A stretch of 64,000 nucleotides of DNA, taken from the NCBI RefSeq assembly GCF_011299555.1, contig NZ_CP049857.1, positions 1,178,001-1,242,000 on the forward strand. Direction: 5' to 3'. Both the position numbers and the translations under genes were made by a program. Shown here piece after piece: positions 30,801-38,850 of the stretch; within the stretch, counting starts at the first letter, position 1, and each line of letters starts with the position of its first letter. The notes beneath the pieces are model-generated. The model was not told where the DNA came from. It made no database searches and saw nothing but the letters and a program-made list of their open reading frames with translations. Source of the DNA: Dysgonomonas sp. HDW5A (GTDB lineage Bacteria > Bacteroidota > Bacteroidia > Bacteroidales > Dysgonomonadaceae).

Positions 30801-33477
30801 CATCCGATCTGCTAACAGGTTTTCCTTCGGGAGTCAATGTTATTATATCCATCACATTGTCTTTGCCTGTTTCCAACATTTCATAGTCTGATTCATTAGG
30901 CGATTTTATACCTACATAAGCCGAATATGGAGAATAGGCTGCTGTTTGCGAATAGATACTTGCATCGCCTCCTGTTTCGAATACCCTCGATACCAATGTT
31001 GCTTTAAGCATTCCCGGAGCATTGGACGCCGGAGGTAGTTTCGCTGATATGGAAGCATTTCCACTCGCATCCAATCGACCTTCGTATATGGTATAGGTAT
31101 CGGTAGTAAAGTTGCTTGCCGGATTGTTAAACGAATATGCTTCATATCCTTTAAACGGATTACCGGCTAATGACAAGGTCATTTCAACACTCGCTTTCAG
31201 ATTGGATGCTGCTGCACCGTGCAACCATTGCGAAGATAAGGTACTGTTCAAGACACCTTTGCTTGCATCAATCAGTTCACCAACATTTAAACGGACTTTC
31301 AGCCTGTTGGGTTTTACGGTTTCGATTCGTATTGTTTTTGAGAAGGTAGCTCCTCCTACTTTTATATCTGCCCGCCAGTTACCGGTTATAGCTCCCGGAT
31401 CGGTTGCCAGTTTGAAAGTATAGAAGCCATCTTTTCCCGATGTATTTACAAATTTCTGATAGAGTTGCCCTGTGGGTGTAAACATGTCTAATGATACGGG
31501 ATGCCCTTTAGGCAGGGGATTTACTTTATCATCCAAAATAAATGTCAAGTAAATAGAATCGCCCGGACGCCAGACTCCTCTTTCTCCGTAAATATACCCT
31601 TTCAATCCCTTTTGTATCTCTTTTCCACTCACATCAAAATTGCTGAGCGATAGGGATAAATTAGAAGTCAGTTTCAGATATCCTTTGTCTTTATCTTTTG
31701 ATGCCACTACCACAAAAGGAATGCCTCCTTTGTAGTCAATAGTGGCGAAACCATCTCCGTCGGTTTTAGCCGATCCTATACGTTGCATCTGGAAATTATA
31801 TACATCAACAACTGCTCCTGATATGGGTTTTGTTGTAAGTATGTCGGTAAGTGCAACTGTTACTTTTTTGTCTGAGCCTATTTTAGCGATCAAACCTATA
31901 TTAGAAGCATATACTATACAATCGGATGAACGGTTGCTGTAATAGCTGCTTTTACAAGGATCTTCTCTTTCCTCCCAATTGTAATCCTCCCAATCTATAG
32001 GATCATAATAATAGGTTTGAGGTATGTCCCAAACAGCTTCGTCTTCTTCCGTCATACGGTTGTCGAATCGCTCCAAACCTGCCTCTTGAGGGACTTGGGG
32101 AACTATTCCGCTACATGGGTATAATGAATATTCTTTCTTCATGGTAAACTTAATCCGATAGATTGCACCCGGATCTTGTTTAATAAGTGTTGATAAGTCT
32201 ATCGAGAAATTATTCCATTGATCCAATCGCATGGTATGGTCTTCATCGAGCCTTATTTGCTTTTTAAGCACCAAACGCCCGAAGCGTCTCAATTCATTAT
32301 CACCTCCAAAATCATTTGATTGAAGGTATCCTAATACATTGTTTTCAAATATCTTGACAATGGTAATATCTACTGCCCACAGATTGACTGCCTGAAAGGG
32401 TATATTCAGATTATCGGAACTTGGAAGGATGTTACCCGAGTTGAGTAATTTAATTTCGGGTTTATTTTTTTCAAGTGAGAGCTGATAATTATAATTTTTA
32501 TCTAATGTTTTATTCTCGGAGCTTTTCAGCTCTTTAAAGATATTCAGATCGACACTGGTATTATTGCTGTTGGCATCTAAATAGAGTTTCAATACATTTT
32601 TTTGTATATCGTACGAGAAGTTTTCGATTCCATTCGGATTAACCAATCCTTGTATATTCTGATTGTTCGATAAAGGATCGCTGAATGTAATACGTATACA
32701 TTCCGATGGTTCGTAAGCCGTGCGTACATCAATCACCGAAAAGGTGGAAGCATTGATAGCCGGTAATACAATGGGCAATTGCTCTGCATCTCTTTTTGCT
32801 CCGATAGGCGAACCGTCTACCTTCAACGTATAGGTCAAATCCTGAGTTGTTCTTTTTAAACTGTCAATAGTAAAGGCATATCGTCCTTTTACGTCTGTAG
32901 CTTCTATTTTCACAACGGCTGTGTTGGAATTTCCTTCTACCGAAAGCATTTTCTCGATATCGGGCATAGCTGCCTCATCTGCCAGAGAAAGTGTACCTCT
33001 TACCGTGTTCCATGTCAGGTCATTGTCCTTTGTTGGGGAATAGGGTAAGATATCTACGGCAAAATTTTGCTCCGGTACTTTAAAGTAGAAATAAAACTCT
33101 TTGAAGTCTTTTTCCACCTGAAGTACTTTATCGAGTTTGAACCAAGCATCGTAAGTCTCGCCTTGCTTCAACTCGCCGGGTTCGGGTACAAATTTGATTG
33201 TACGTGTATTTACCCAATATGCTTTTCCTTTAATTTTCGGGGAAAACTCGAATAAGTCCTGATCGACTTCGGTATTCAACTCCACGGCAGGCATATCCTG
33301 ATTCAGTTCGATCTGGATAGAAGATACCGACGAAACCGATCCGTAAGTAAATGCTGCAATATAACGTGCAAATTCGGGATCAATAGTGCGTGATCCTTTA
33401 CGACTACAGGCATTTGTAAATAACAAAAAGCCTAGCGAGAGCATAAGTACCAATATGGGATTTATCTTTTTTCTCAT
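27898..33477 (-). CDS. bacterial alpha-2-macroglobulin lipoprotein
   Basis: The 1859-residue protein is a periplasmic or surface protease trap. It has a lipoprotein signal ending FTNACS (Cys24), MG-type beta domains through the N-terminal half, the MG2-like GLKGYIYGERGVWRPGDSIY near residue 630, the A2M domain (LRVSRMPAVDLSK region follows) and the thioester motif PYGCSEQ with Cys1409, followed by the alpha-alpha toroid and a C-terminal domain. The intact CxEQ means the covalent trapping chemistry is probably retained. The penicillin-binding protein PBP1C gene often paired with it is not adjacent. It is monocistronic. Confidence 0.93.
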   Translation of the reverse strand: MRKKINPILVLMLSLGFLLFTNACSRKGSRTIDPEFARYIAAFTYGSVSSVSSIQIELNQDMPAVELNTEVDQDLFEFSPKIKGKAYWVNTRTIKFVPEPGELKQGETYDAWFKLDKVLQVEKDFKEFYFYFKVPEQNFAVDILPYSPTKDNDLTWNTVRGTLSLADEAAMPDIEKMLSVEGNSNTAVVKIEATDVKGRYAFTIDSLKRTTQDLTYTLKVDGSPIGAKRDAEQLPIVLPAINASTFSVIDVRTAYEPSECIRITFSDPLSNNQNIQGLVNPNGIENFSYDIQKNVLKLYLDANSNNTSVDLNIFKELKSSENKTLDKNYNYQLSLEKNKPEIKLLNSGNILPSSDNLNIPFQAVNLWAVDITIVKIFENNVLGYLQSNDFGGDNELRRFGRLVLKKQIRLDEDHTMRLDQWNNFSIDLSTLIKQDPGAIYRIKFTMKKEYSLYPCSGIVPQVPQEAGLERFDNRMTEEDEAVWDIPQTYYYDPIDWEDYNWEEREDPCKSSYYSNRSSDCIVYASNIGLIAKIGSDKKVTVALTDILTTKPISGAVVDVYNFQMQRIGSAKTDGDGFATIDYKGGIPFVVVASKDKDKGYLKLTSNLSLSLSNFDVSGKEIQKGLKGYIYGERGVWRPGDSIYLTFILDDKVNPLPKGHPVSLDMFTPTGQLYQKFVNTSGKDGFYTFKLATDPGAITGNWRADIKVGGATFSKTIRIETVKPNRLKVRLNVGELIDASKGVLNSTLSSQWLHGAAASNLKASVEMTLSLAGNPFKGYEAYSFNNPASNFTTDTYTIYEGRLDASGNASISAKLPPASNAPGMLKATLVSRVFETGGDASIYSQTAAYSPYSAYVGIKSPNESDYEMLETGKDNVMDIITLTPEGKPVSRSDVNVKIYKIKWSWWWNRNNDDLSSYVNNTSANVVLDKDVSTVGGKAKVSFKVEDAEWGRYLVMATDRQSGHISGKVIYVDWPAWKGRSDKEDASGLTMLSFSTDKKTPYQVGEKVTVTIPKSSDGRVLISIEDGTKVIQRDWAKTSAKEDTKYTFEVTDEMNPNFFIFATLLQPHAQTDNDLPIRLYGVLNIKVENKNTILTPVITMPDELRPEKEFTVSVSEKNKKAMTYTLAVVDEGLLDLTSFKTPNAWTDFYAYQALGVRTWDMFDMVVGAQAGKLGPLLSIGGDETLKPSSNPLNRFKPVVKFLGPFTMKKGETQSHKIKLDPYIGSVRVMVVAGSQDGAYGSTEKTVAVKNPLMVLSTLPRVAGPDEEILLPVNVFAMDKKVKTVNVTVQAANGLFQFVDGTSKSVTFTETGDKVIYFKVKVAKKTGAEKVTIKASGGGESSNETIDIMVRNPNPPIILTSDALVPAGQSHELNIDMDSPTADDWVRLEVSRMPAVDLSKNMAYLYDYPYGCSEQVTSRVFPLLYVGAFRKFSEKETEKMKYNINEAIKILSSRQLGDGGIVYWPGSSYPTEWVSTYAGHFLIEAKNKGYNVPESVISKWKQFQKKTAQRWNRGDLYSSYYSYSMNDLQQAYRLYTLALAGEPELGAMNRLKEMKELSIQARWRLAAAYAIAGKKDAAQQIVTNVPLTVDNYSAFNNTYGSPARDMAMIMETNLLLGRTEKALSLASQISAALSSDYISTQTAAFGLMAMSQLAEKMGKGVIAYDWSLNGVAQKVESSSLVFNEYTIKPQEAVNINFTNKGQGQLYVRLIGRTQPLVDKSQPKNDGINLYVKYVDDNNNEIDVTSLQQGTEFFANVIVQNVSGESITDLALTQIFPSGWEIFNSRLFNAAANATNPSFNYQDIRDDRVMTFFNLGNGYSTAIKVRLQAAYCGRFYLPAVSCEAMYKPQTQSRTSGMWVEVKQ

Positions 33478-33510
33478 GAAGTGCTATTTTAGTGAAAGTG
33501 TAAATAAAAA

Positions 33511-33518
33511 CAAATATA
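33511..33518 (-). promoter_or_regulatory. -7 box of the alpha-2-macroglobulin gene
   Basis: Minus-strand TATATTTG, 34 nt before the ATG. No -33 match. Confidence 0.5.
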
Positions 33519-33581
33519 AGTAAACTTTATAAAGCATATATTGTTTCTTTAGAGAAAGAAAAAGTTAAATGTTCAATTTTT

Positions 33582-34003
33582 CTAACGCACCCTATGGGAT
33601 TGTTTTTTATTTTGCCTTGATGCAAAACGAAACAAAAGATCAAGACTGTGCCTTTTGCCCGACCCGCTACGGTCTCAAAAGCTAAAACAAAAGAAAAACG
33701 TTTATCGTTGATATCCTTTTGTTTTTTAACGCTTTCTTCACCCTTCGGGTACCCCGTGCAACCGGCAAGGTCGGGAGCCTAACGGACGAAAGCCGTTTAC
33801 GTGCGTCAGCTCCGGTGCATCAGTGGCGTAGCCGTTGGCTGACAAGCGAGGCAGGCGTAAAACTAAACGTGCCGTAAGGCAATAAGTTTAGTTTAGACCG
33901 CAAGCTTAAGGCAGGCAGGCGAGCCACGCGGCACAAAGCCTTTTTGATTCCTTTTGCGGATTTGGGCAAAATGAATACAAGCAATCTTCGATTGCGCGTA
34001 GAA
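33582..34003 (+). repeat. dispersed repeat family 1, copy A (inverted partner at 45293-45658)
   Basis: About 420 bp, GC-richer than its surroundings, closely matching the reverse complement of 45293-45658. One exact match is 47 nt long (33678-33724). Copy A carries an extra block of about 60 bp (about 33841-33915) with its own hairpin (AAACTAAAC/GTTTAGTTT). Neither copy holds a conserved reading frame: a one-base length difference near 33740 breaks the frame open in copy B. It could be a non-autonomous element or a structured RNA; the family is not one I can name. Confidence 0.85.
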
Positions 34004-34119
34004 GAATTTAAACGACTAATTCGCATAACTATAACAACCATAAGCTGTGAGGGTTCAGTAATAAACCCGATAATACCTTCTGCTACTTATCAGCCATTTT
34101 ATCTATTAAAGAAAGTATT

Positions 34120-34608
34120 ATGGGAAAATATACGCAGAAACTAGTTGAGAAAATATCAGGTTTGATAGAGGAGGATAATTATACTATTACAGAAATATGC
34201 CGCATAGCGGGAATAAGCCGTAATGTGTTTTATGAATGGAAAGCCACCAAGCCCGAATTTTCGGAGGCTTTGAATCAGGCATTCGAAGCTCGTGAAGAAA
34301 GATTGAGGCAGCAAGCTCGAAGGTCGATGAGACAGAAACTTGAAGGGCAAAAACAAATAGAAACCAAAATAACTTATACGGCTTCAAAAGACAGTGACGA
34401 CCCGTATACGCTCGTAGTAAAAGAGTACGTTGTAAAAGAAAAGTATTGCCTGCCGGAAACTTCGGCCATCATCCATTCGTTATCGGGAGGATATAATGAA
34501 TCGAAAAGCGGAAAACAGGCGATGCCTGCAAGCCCATTGATCATACAGGTGGATAGCGAAAAGACCAAGCGTGATATGGAAAGGTTGCAACAGCGGTTAA
34601 GTTCGTAA
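34120..34608 (+). CDS. phBC6A51-type helix-turn-helix protein (terminase small subunit-like)
   Basis: The 162-residue cytoplasmic protein has an N-terminal HTH (YTITEICRIAGISRNVFYEW, about 22-41), then FSEALNQAFEAREERLRQQA, a typical layout of phage small terminase-like or insertion-element HTH proteins. The C-terminal half is charged and ends QVDSEKTKRDMERLQQRLSS. No large terminase, portal or other phage gene is nearby, so it is an orphan, either domesticated or a relic. It lies between dispersed repeat copies. Confidence 0.7.
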   Translation: MGKYTQKLVEKISGLIEEDNYTITEICRIAGISRNVFYEWKATKPEFSEALNQAFEAREERLRQQARRSMRQKLEGQKQIETKITYTASKDSDDPYTLVVKEYVVKEKYCLPETSAIIHSLSGGYNESKSGKQAMPASPLIIQVDSEKTKRDMERLQQRLSS

Positions 34609-34611
34609 GAG

Positions 34612-34637
34612 GTGTCATTTTTGTAATCTTTGTCATC
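34612..34637 (+). repeat. GTGTCATTTTTGTAAT-type direct repeat, copy 1
   Basis: A 26-nt stretch matching 45754-45779 at 23 positions. It follows the HTH gene directly. At both loci it lies between the family-1 and family-2 repeats. Confidence 0.6.
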
Positions 34638-34775
34638 TTTTTTAACGGAACACGATGAAATACAGTTATTTGAAAACAGGACTAAATTACACCTGCCTTA
34701 CAGGCTAGTAAGGCACATTTGTAAGTTTATTCACAATTATATTCTTTGAAAATTTAAACAAGCTCTAAATATATT

Positions 34776-34846
34776 AAGTTCTCAGAACCATTTACTGGTT
34801 TAGTAAGCGAAACAGCGATAGGGTGTTACAGTCTTTAAATATTTTC
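34776..34846 (+). repeat. dispersed repeat family 2, copy 1
   Basis: Begins with a short palindrome AAGTTC-TCA-GAAC, followed by a conserved block and ending TAAATATTTTC. Two related copies occur on the opposite strand at 45979-46059 and 52821-52903. It lies about 190 nt upstream of mntH. Possibly a mobile or structured-RNA element. Confidence 0.65.
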
Positions 34847-34870
34847 TTTTTCTTATATGACCTTTTGTAC

Positions 34871-34878
34871 TAACTTTG
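34871..34878 (+). promoter_or_regulatory. -7 box of the mntH promoter
   Basis: TAACTTTG matches TAnnTTTG. The predicted leader is about 80 nt. No clear -33 element and no recognisable metal-regulator operator. Confidence 0.45.
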
Positions 34879-34963
34879 CTGGAACGGGGTTTATAAATGA
34901 GACATATTAACGGACTTGCGACATAGATGTAACTATAATGTATTGTAATGGTTATAAGGAAAT

Positions 34964-36256
34964 ATGAAAAACTTTTGGCAGAGATTAAGAAAAGATTATA
35001 ACAAGAAAGACACCAAGCTAAAATCGGGGGCTTTTGAACTGTTAAAGTACATAGGACCTGGATTGTTGGTGACTGTCGGGTTTATTGATCCGGGAAACTG
35101 GGCATCAAATTTTGCAGCCGGATCGGAGTTTGGATATGCTCTCTTGTGGGTGGTAACCTTATCTACCGTTATGCTGATTATACTTCAACACAATGTAGCC
35201 CACTTGGGTATTGTTACGGGATTGTGTCTGTCTGAAGCTGCCAATAAGTATCTTCCCCGACGAGCTTCGAGAATTACACTCTGGTCGGCTATTGCTGCTT
35301 CTATTTCGACATCTCTAGCCGAGATATTAGGGGGAGCAATTGCCTTACAAATGCTTTTTGATGTCCCTATAAAAATAGGAGCTATACTTGTTACCATATT
35401 TGTGGCGTGTATGATGTTCTCCAATTCATACAAGAAGATCGAGCGTTATATTATTGCCTTTGTATCTCTGATCGGATTGTCGTTTATATACGAACTTTTT
35501 CTGGTAGATATCGAATGGAAAGAGGCTGCTGTTTCGTGGGTCACTCCATCTATGCCCGACGGAAGTATACTTATTATAATGAGCGTCTTGGGTGCGGTTG
35601 TTATGCCTCACAACCTCTTTCTTCATTCCGAAGTTATTCAAAGTCGCGAATGGAATCTGAAAGATGATAAGGTTATTGAGAAGCAACTTAAATATGAGTT
35701 TTTCGATACCCTTTTTTCGATGGTTATCGGATGGGCTATTAACAGTGCGATGATCCTGCTGGCTGCTTCTACTTTTTTCAGAGAAGGGTTAATCGTAGAT
35801 GATTTACAACAGGCAAAAAGCCTTTTAGAACCTCTATTGGGAGCAAATGCTGCTGTTGTATTCGCCATTGCTCTTTTATTTGCAGGGGTTTCATCTTCGA
35901 TGACTTCGGGTATTGCGGCAGGGTCTATCTTTGCCGGCATGTATGACGAACCGTATAATATAAAAGATATACACTCTCGCACCGGGGTGGCCATTTCGTT
36001 GGGAGTAGCTCTTTTAATCATATTTCTAATAAGCAATCCTTTCAAAGGACTCATCATTTCGCAAGCGGTGCTTAGTATGCAATTACCGATAACTGTCTTT
36101 TTACAGGTAAGACTTACTTCTTCTAAAGAGGTAATGGGTAAATATGCAAACAAACCTCTCACCAAATACATGCTTTATACAATTGCAAGTATTGTTACTT
36201 TACTGAATATTTGGTTACTATATAGTTTAGCTACGGGATGGGTAATAACCGGCTAA
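34964..36256 (+). CDS. mntH: Nramp-family divalent metal transporter
   Basis: Proton-coupled import of Mn2+ or Fe2+ across the inner membrane. The 430-residue protein has about 11 membrane helices. Helix 1 carries the metal-site motif DPGN (Asp42-Asn45) and helix 6 carries MPHN (Met214-Asn217), so the canonical metal ligands Asp, Asn and Met are present. The 3' end overlaps the next gene by 19 nt in another frame, implying translational coupling. Whether Mn or Fe is preferred cannot be told. Confidence 0.93.
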   Translation: MKNFWQRLRKDYNKKDTKLKSGAFELLKYIGPGLLVTVGFIDPGNWASNFAAGSEFGYALLWVVTLSTVMLIILQHNVAHLGIVTGLCLSEAANKYLPRRASRITLWSAIAASISTSLAEILGGAIALQMLFDVPIKIGAILVTIFVACMMFSNSYKKIERYIIAFVSLIGLSFIYELFLVDIEWKEAAVSWVTPSMPDGSILIIMSVLGAVVMPHNLFLHSEVIQSREWNLKDDKVIEKQLKYEFFDTLFSMVIGWAINSAMILLAASTFFREGLIVDDLQQAKSLLEPLLGANAAVVFAIALLFAGVSSSMTSGIAAGSIFAGMYDEPYNIKDIHSRTGVAISLGVALLIIFLISNPFKGLIISQAVLSMQLPITVFLQVRLTSSKEVMGKYANKPLTKYMLYTIASIVTLLNIWLLYSLATGWVITG

Positions 36257-37227
36257 GTATAATTATACCTCTTTATAATGTTGAAGATTATATTGAAAGG
36301 TGTATTTTGAGCATTGTTCGTCAATCTATTGATACTGACAAGTATGAATTGATTGTGGTTAATGACGGCTCAACAGATAGAAGCGAATCTATCGTTAGAA
36401 AACTACAAAGCAATTATCCTTTTATAAAGCTGATTAAGAAAGAGAACGGAGGTCTTAGTTCTGCTCGAAACAAGGGATTAGATATTGCTTCCGGTGATTA
36501 TATATTCTTTGTTGATGCTGACGACTGGGTATCGCCCGACTCATTATCTCAATTATTGGATATTATAAATACTAACCCTGACGATATTATTTTATTCAAA
36601 GTGGCAGAAGTGTATCCTGATGGAAAGACAAAATCGATCCATTTCCATCTCCCCAAAAGCAACCAAATGCTACCGGTGGATGATTACATTTGCAACTACA
36701 CAATACTGAGTGCAGCATGGCAAGGATTATTTAAGCGTAGTCTCTTCACCGATCATAACATACGAATGCCCGAAGGTTATCTGGCTGAGGACGATGATCT
36801 GGTTGTCAAATTATACTCTGTAGCCGAAACTATTTATTATCTGCCTATCGAAGGTTATAATTACTACCAACGTCCGCAATCGATCAGCAATAATTCTGAC
36901 ACGCATCACAATGAAAAACTGATAAAAGACCGAATTTCTATTTTCAGGGAATTGGTAATCTATGTCCAAAGGTTCACAGGTAAAAGAAAAATGGGATTGG
37001 AACGCAAATTAAATTTTCTGGCACTGGATATAATAAGATTACTTATCCGAAAATCACAAACGAGACCGACAATCGATGCAATATTACGACAACTATCTGA
37101 TTTAGGCTATTTTCCATTAAGCAGAAAGGCATATTCGGTGAAATATACAATACTCCGGACGTTACTAAATAAGCCTTCCAGAATCCGTTTTTTTACTTCT
37201 TTGAAAAAAAGTGAAAAGTTTTTTTAA
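36238..37227 (+). CDS. family 2 glycosyltransferase
   Basis: The 329-residue protein begins LSIIIPLYNVEDYIERCILS, followed by the GT-A fold motifs VVNDGSTDRS, ENGGLSSARNKGLD and the metal-binding DADDW (about 95-99). The acceptor is unknown. It overlaps mntH by 19 nt, and the start at 36238 is the only one that keeps the GT-A first strand. No other surface-polysaccharide gene is nearby, so this is an unusual partner for a metal transporter. Confidence 0.88.
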   Translation: MGNNRLSIIIPLYNVEDYIERCILSIVRQSIDTDKYELIVVNDGSTDRSESIVRKLQSNYPFIKLIKKENGGLSSARNKGLDIASGDYIFFVDADDWVSPDSLSQLLDIINTNPDDIILFKVAEVYPDGKTKSIHFHLPKSNQMLPVDDYICNYTILSAAWQGLFKRSLFTDHNIRMPEGYLAEDDDLVVKLYSVAETIYYLPIEGYNYYQRPQSISNNSDTHHNEKLIKDRISIFRELVIYVQRFTGKRKMGLERKLNFLALDIIRLLIRKSQTRPTIDAILRQLSDLGYFPLSRKAYSVKYTILRTLLNKPSRIRFFTSLKKSEKFF

Positions 37228-37233
37228 TAATCT

Positions 37234-37264
37234 CTTGTTTTTTGCAACTTATAATATATCTTTG
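37234..37264 (+). promoter_or_regulatory. promoter of tRNA-Leu
   Basis: CTTG (37234-37237), a 19-nt spacer and TATCTTTG (37257-37264). The start would be near 37271, 17 nt before the mature tRNA. Confidence 0.65.
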
Positions 37265-37287
37265 TACCCGCTAACGCAATAGTAGCC

Positions 37288-37369
37288 GCGGATGTGGCGT
37301 AATTGGTAGCCGCGCCAGACTTAGGATCTGGTGCCGAGAGGCGTGGGGGTTCGAGTCCCTTCATCCGCA
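37288..37369 (+). tRNA. tRNA-Leu(TAG)
   Basis: Class II tRNA with acceptor GCGGATG/CATCCGC, anticodon loop CTTAGGA (TAG, reads CUN codons), long variable arm (TGCCGAGAGGCG) and T-arm GGGTTCGAGTCCC. Followed by a terminator. Confidence 0.96.
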
Positions 37370-37372
37370 CTG

Positions 37373-37410
37373 AAAGCGACAAATTGAAGATTTCTTCTTT
37401 TGTCGCTTTT
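37373..37410 (+). terminator. terminator of tRNA-Leu
   Basis: 11-bp stem (37373-37383 with 37399-37409) with a further short inner stem, followed by a T-run. Confidence 0.85.
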
Positions 37411-37597
37411 ATCGTTTTCATAACTTGCTATTTCTAAACCTATTACAGATAGTAACATATTGTGCCTTGGAGTTCGATAACCTTTGATTTCTTAGTCATA
37501 GATACCATCCCACTCTTTAATAAGTTGGAGTATAAAAACCATCAAGACTTAGCTATTACACTTGACTTGCTCTATATTGATAGTCATCATTCTTACC

Positions 37598-37664
37598 TTT
37601 CATCTCTGAAATCAGGTGTTCTGTCTCATTTCTCAAAAACACTTCCAAATGCTTGATACTTTCG
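37598..37664 (+). promoter_or_regulatory. TTCTGTCTC-box promoter, site 1 (CPBP protease gene)
   Basis: Box TTCTGTCTC at 37619, AAAA about 16 nt later, and the -7 variant TACTTTCG at 37657, exactly 38 nt from the box start. A degenerate second box may begin 21 nt upstream. The predicted start is near 37671, 24 nt before the ATG. The -7 differs from TAnnTTTG at one position and no TTTG is at -33, as expected for an activator-dependent promoter. Confidence 0.7.
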
Positions 37665-37694
37665 TTGTAGAAACGAACTAAAATATCAAGCATA

Positions 37695-38522
37695 ATGAAA
37701 GCAAAGAATCCTATTCAACAATTCAATCGCCCTGTACTGTTTTATACTTTATCCACACTTATTCCCTGGAGCTTTTGGTTTGCAGCAGGCTACATAAGTC
37801 AGATCACTCCTTATCAGGATAAATTTCTTCAGATAGCAAGCCTGCTATCCTTTATCGGACTACTTACTCCCTTGGCTGTCGTATTTGCATTAACAGCCAA
37901 GCACACGAATATAAAAAGAGATATAACAACACGTCTTTTCAACTTTAGTGATATTAAGCCTGTCTACTTTCTGCTGACTTGTCTGATTATGCCTGTCAGT
38001 ATAATGATAGGACAAGCCATTTCCCTGTTATTTGGATATAGCTCAGACCAATTTATTATCACAGGAAACTTCACTTTCTCCTCCGGCATCTTCCCGGTAT
38101 GGTTCCTGCTAATAGTAGCCCCTGTTATAGAAGAATTAGCATGGCATTCCTATGGCACTGATTCTTTACGTAATAGGTTCAACCTGTTTAATGTCTGTCT
38201 TATTTTCGCCTTGTTCTGGGGAATCTGGCATATCCCCTTATCCACTATTCGTGATTACTATCAAAGCAATGTTGTGAATGACGGTCTTATCTATGGCTTG
38301 AATTTTCTGGTTAGCATTTTCCCGTTTGTTATACTTATGAACTGGCTCTATTACAAGACAAACAGAAATATCCTTATCGCTATTATCTTCCATATCACAG
38401 CAGGGCTTTTCAACGAGCTGTTCGCTCCACATCCCGATAGTAAAATCATCCAAACTATCCTTTTGATTGTATTGGCTAGCATAGTGGTCGTAAGGGATAA
38501 AGAAATGTTCTTCAAAAGATAA
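37695..38522 (+). CDS. CPBP-family intramembrane metalloprotease (Abi/CAAX type)
   Basis: The 275-residue protein has about seven to eight hydrophobic segments. The CPBP motifs are visible: VIEELAWHSYG (glutamate pair, about 151-152), FWGIWHIPL (His of motif 2) and FHITAGLFNE (His/Asn of motif 3). CPBP proteins cleave prenylated or secreted peptides in the membrane, and many serve in peptide maturation or immunity. It lies directly behind a TTCTGTCTC-box promoter shared with the kinase genes next door, so it is probably part of that signalling regulon. Confidence 0.88.
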   Translation: MKAKNPIQQFNRPVLFYTLSTLIPWSFWFAAGYISQITPYQDKFLQIASLLSFIGLLTPLAVVFALTAKHTNIKRDITTRLFNFSDIKPVYFLLTCLIMPVSIMIGQAISLLFGYSSDQFIITGNFTFSSGIFPVWFLLIVAPVIEELAWHSYGTDSLRNRFNLFNVCLIFALFWGIWHIPLSTIRDYYQSNVVNDGLIYGLNFLVSIFPFVILMNWLYYKTNRNILIAIIFHITAGLFNELFAPHPDSKIIQTILLIVLASIVVVRDKEMFFKR

Positions 38523-38619
38523 TCAGACCAGAATATCATATAACACTGAAAATGGCAACCTGAACTTTTATTCAATTACGACTAAGGGAAAAATAAAGTT
38601 TAATCTACAACAAAGCTGC

Positions 38620-38686
38620 TTCTGTCGCAAAAAAACGGCATTCTGTCTCATATTTCAAAAGCAAGCCTTTACAAGCAATACTTTTG
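38620..38686 (+). promoter_or_regulatory. TTCTGTCTC-box promoter, site 2 (kinase pair)
   Basis: Two direct boxes, TTCTGTCGCA at 38620 and TTCTGTCTCA at 38641, exactly 21 nt apart, and the -7 TACTTTTG at 38679, 38 nt after the second box. Start near 38693, with a leader of about 160 nt that contains a GGAGGTA/TACCTCT inverted repeat (about 38770-38808). Confidence 0.75.
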
Positions 38687-38850
38687 CATCGTCAACTAAA
38701 TGGATAACTAAAAGAGGTAGAAAGTGGATAAGAAAGAAACGCCTGAAAAAGTATTATAGACTCTAAAAAGGAGGTAACTTCATTCTTCAACATACTATAC
38801 CTCTTAGATTTTTAATGTAAATTTGACAGCACACTACCAATAACTAGCAT

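Noticed and set aside
37462-37656. 64-residue plus-strand ORF upstream of the CPBP gene
   Set aside because: It overlaps the TTCTGTCTC-box promoter, has no leader signal and no recognisable features.
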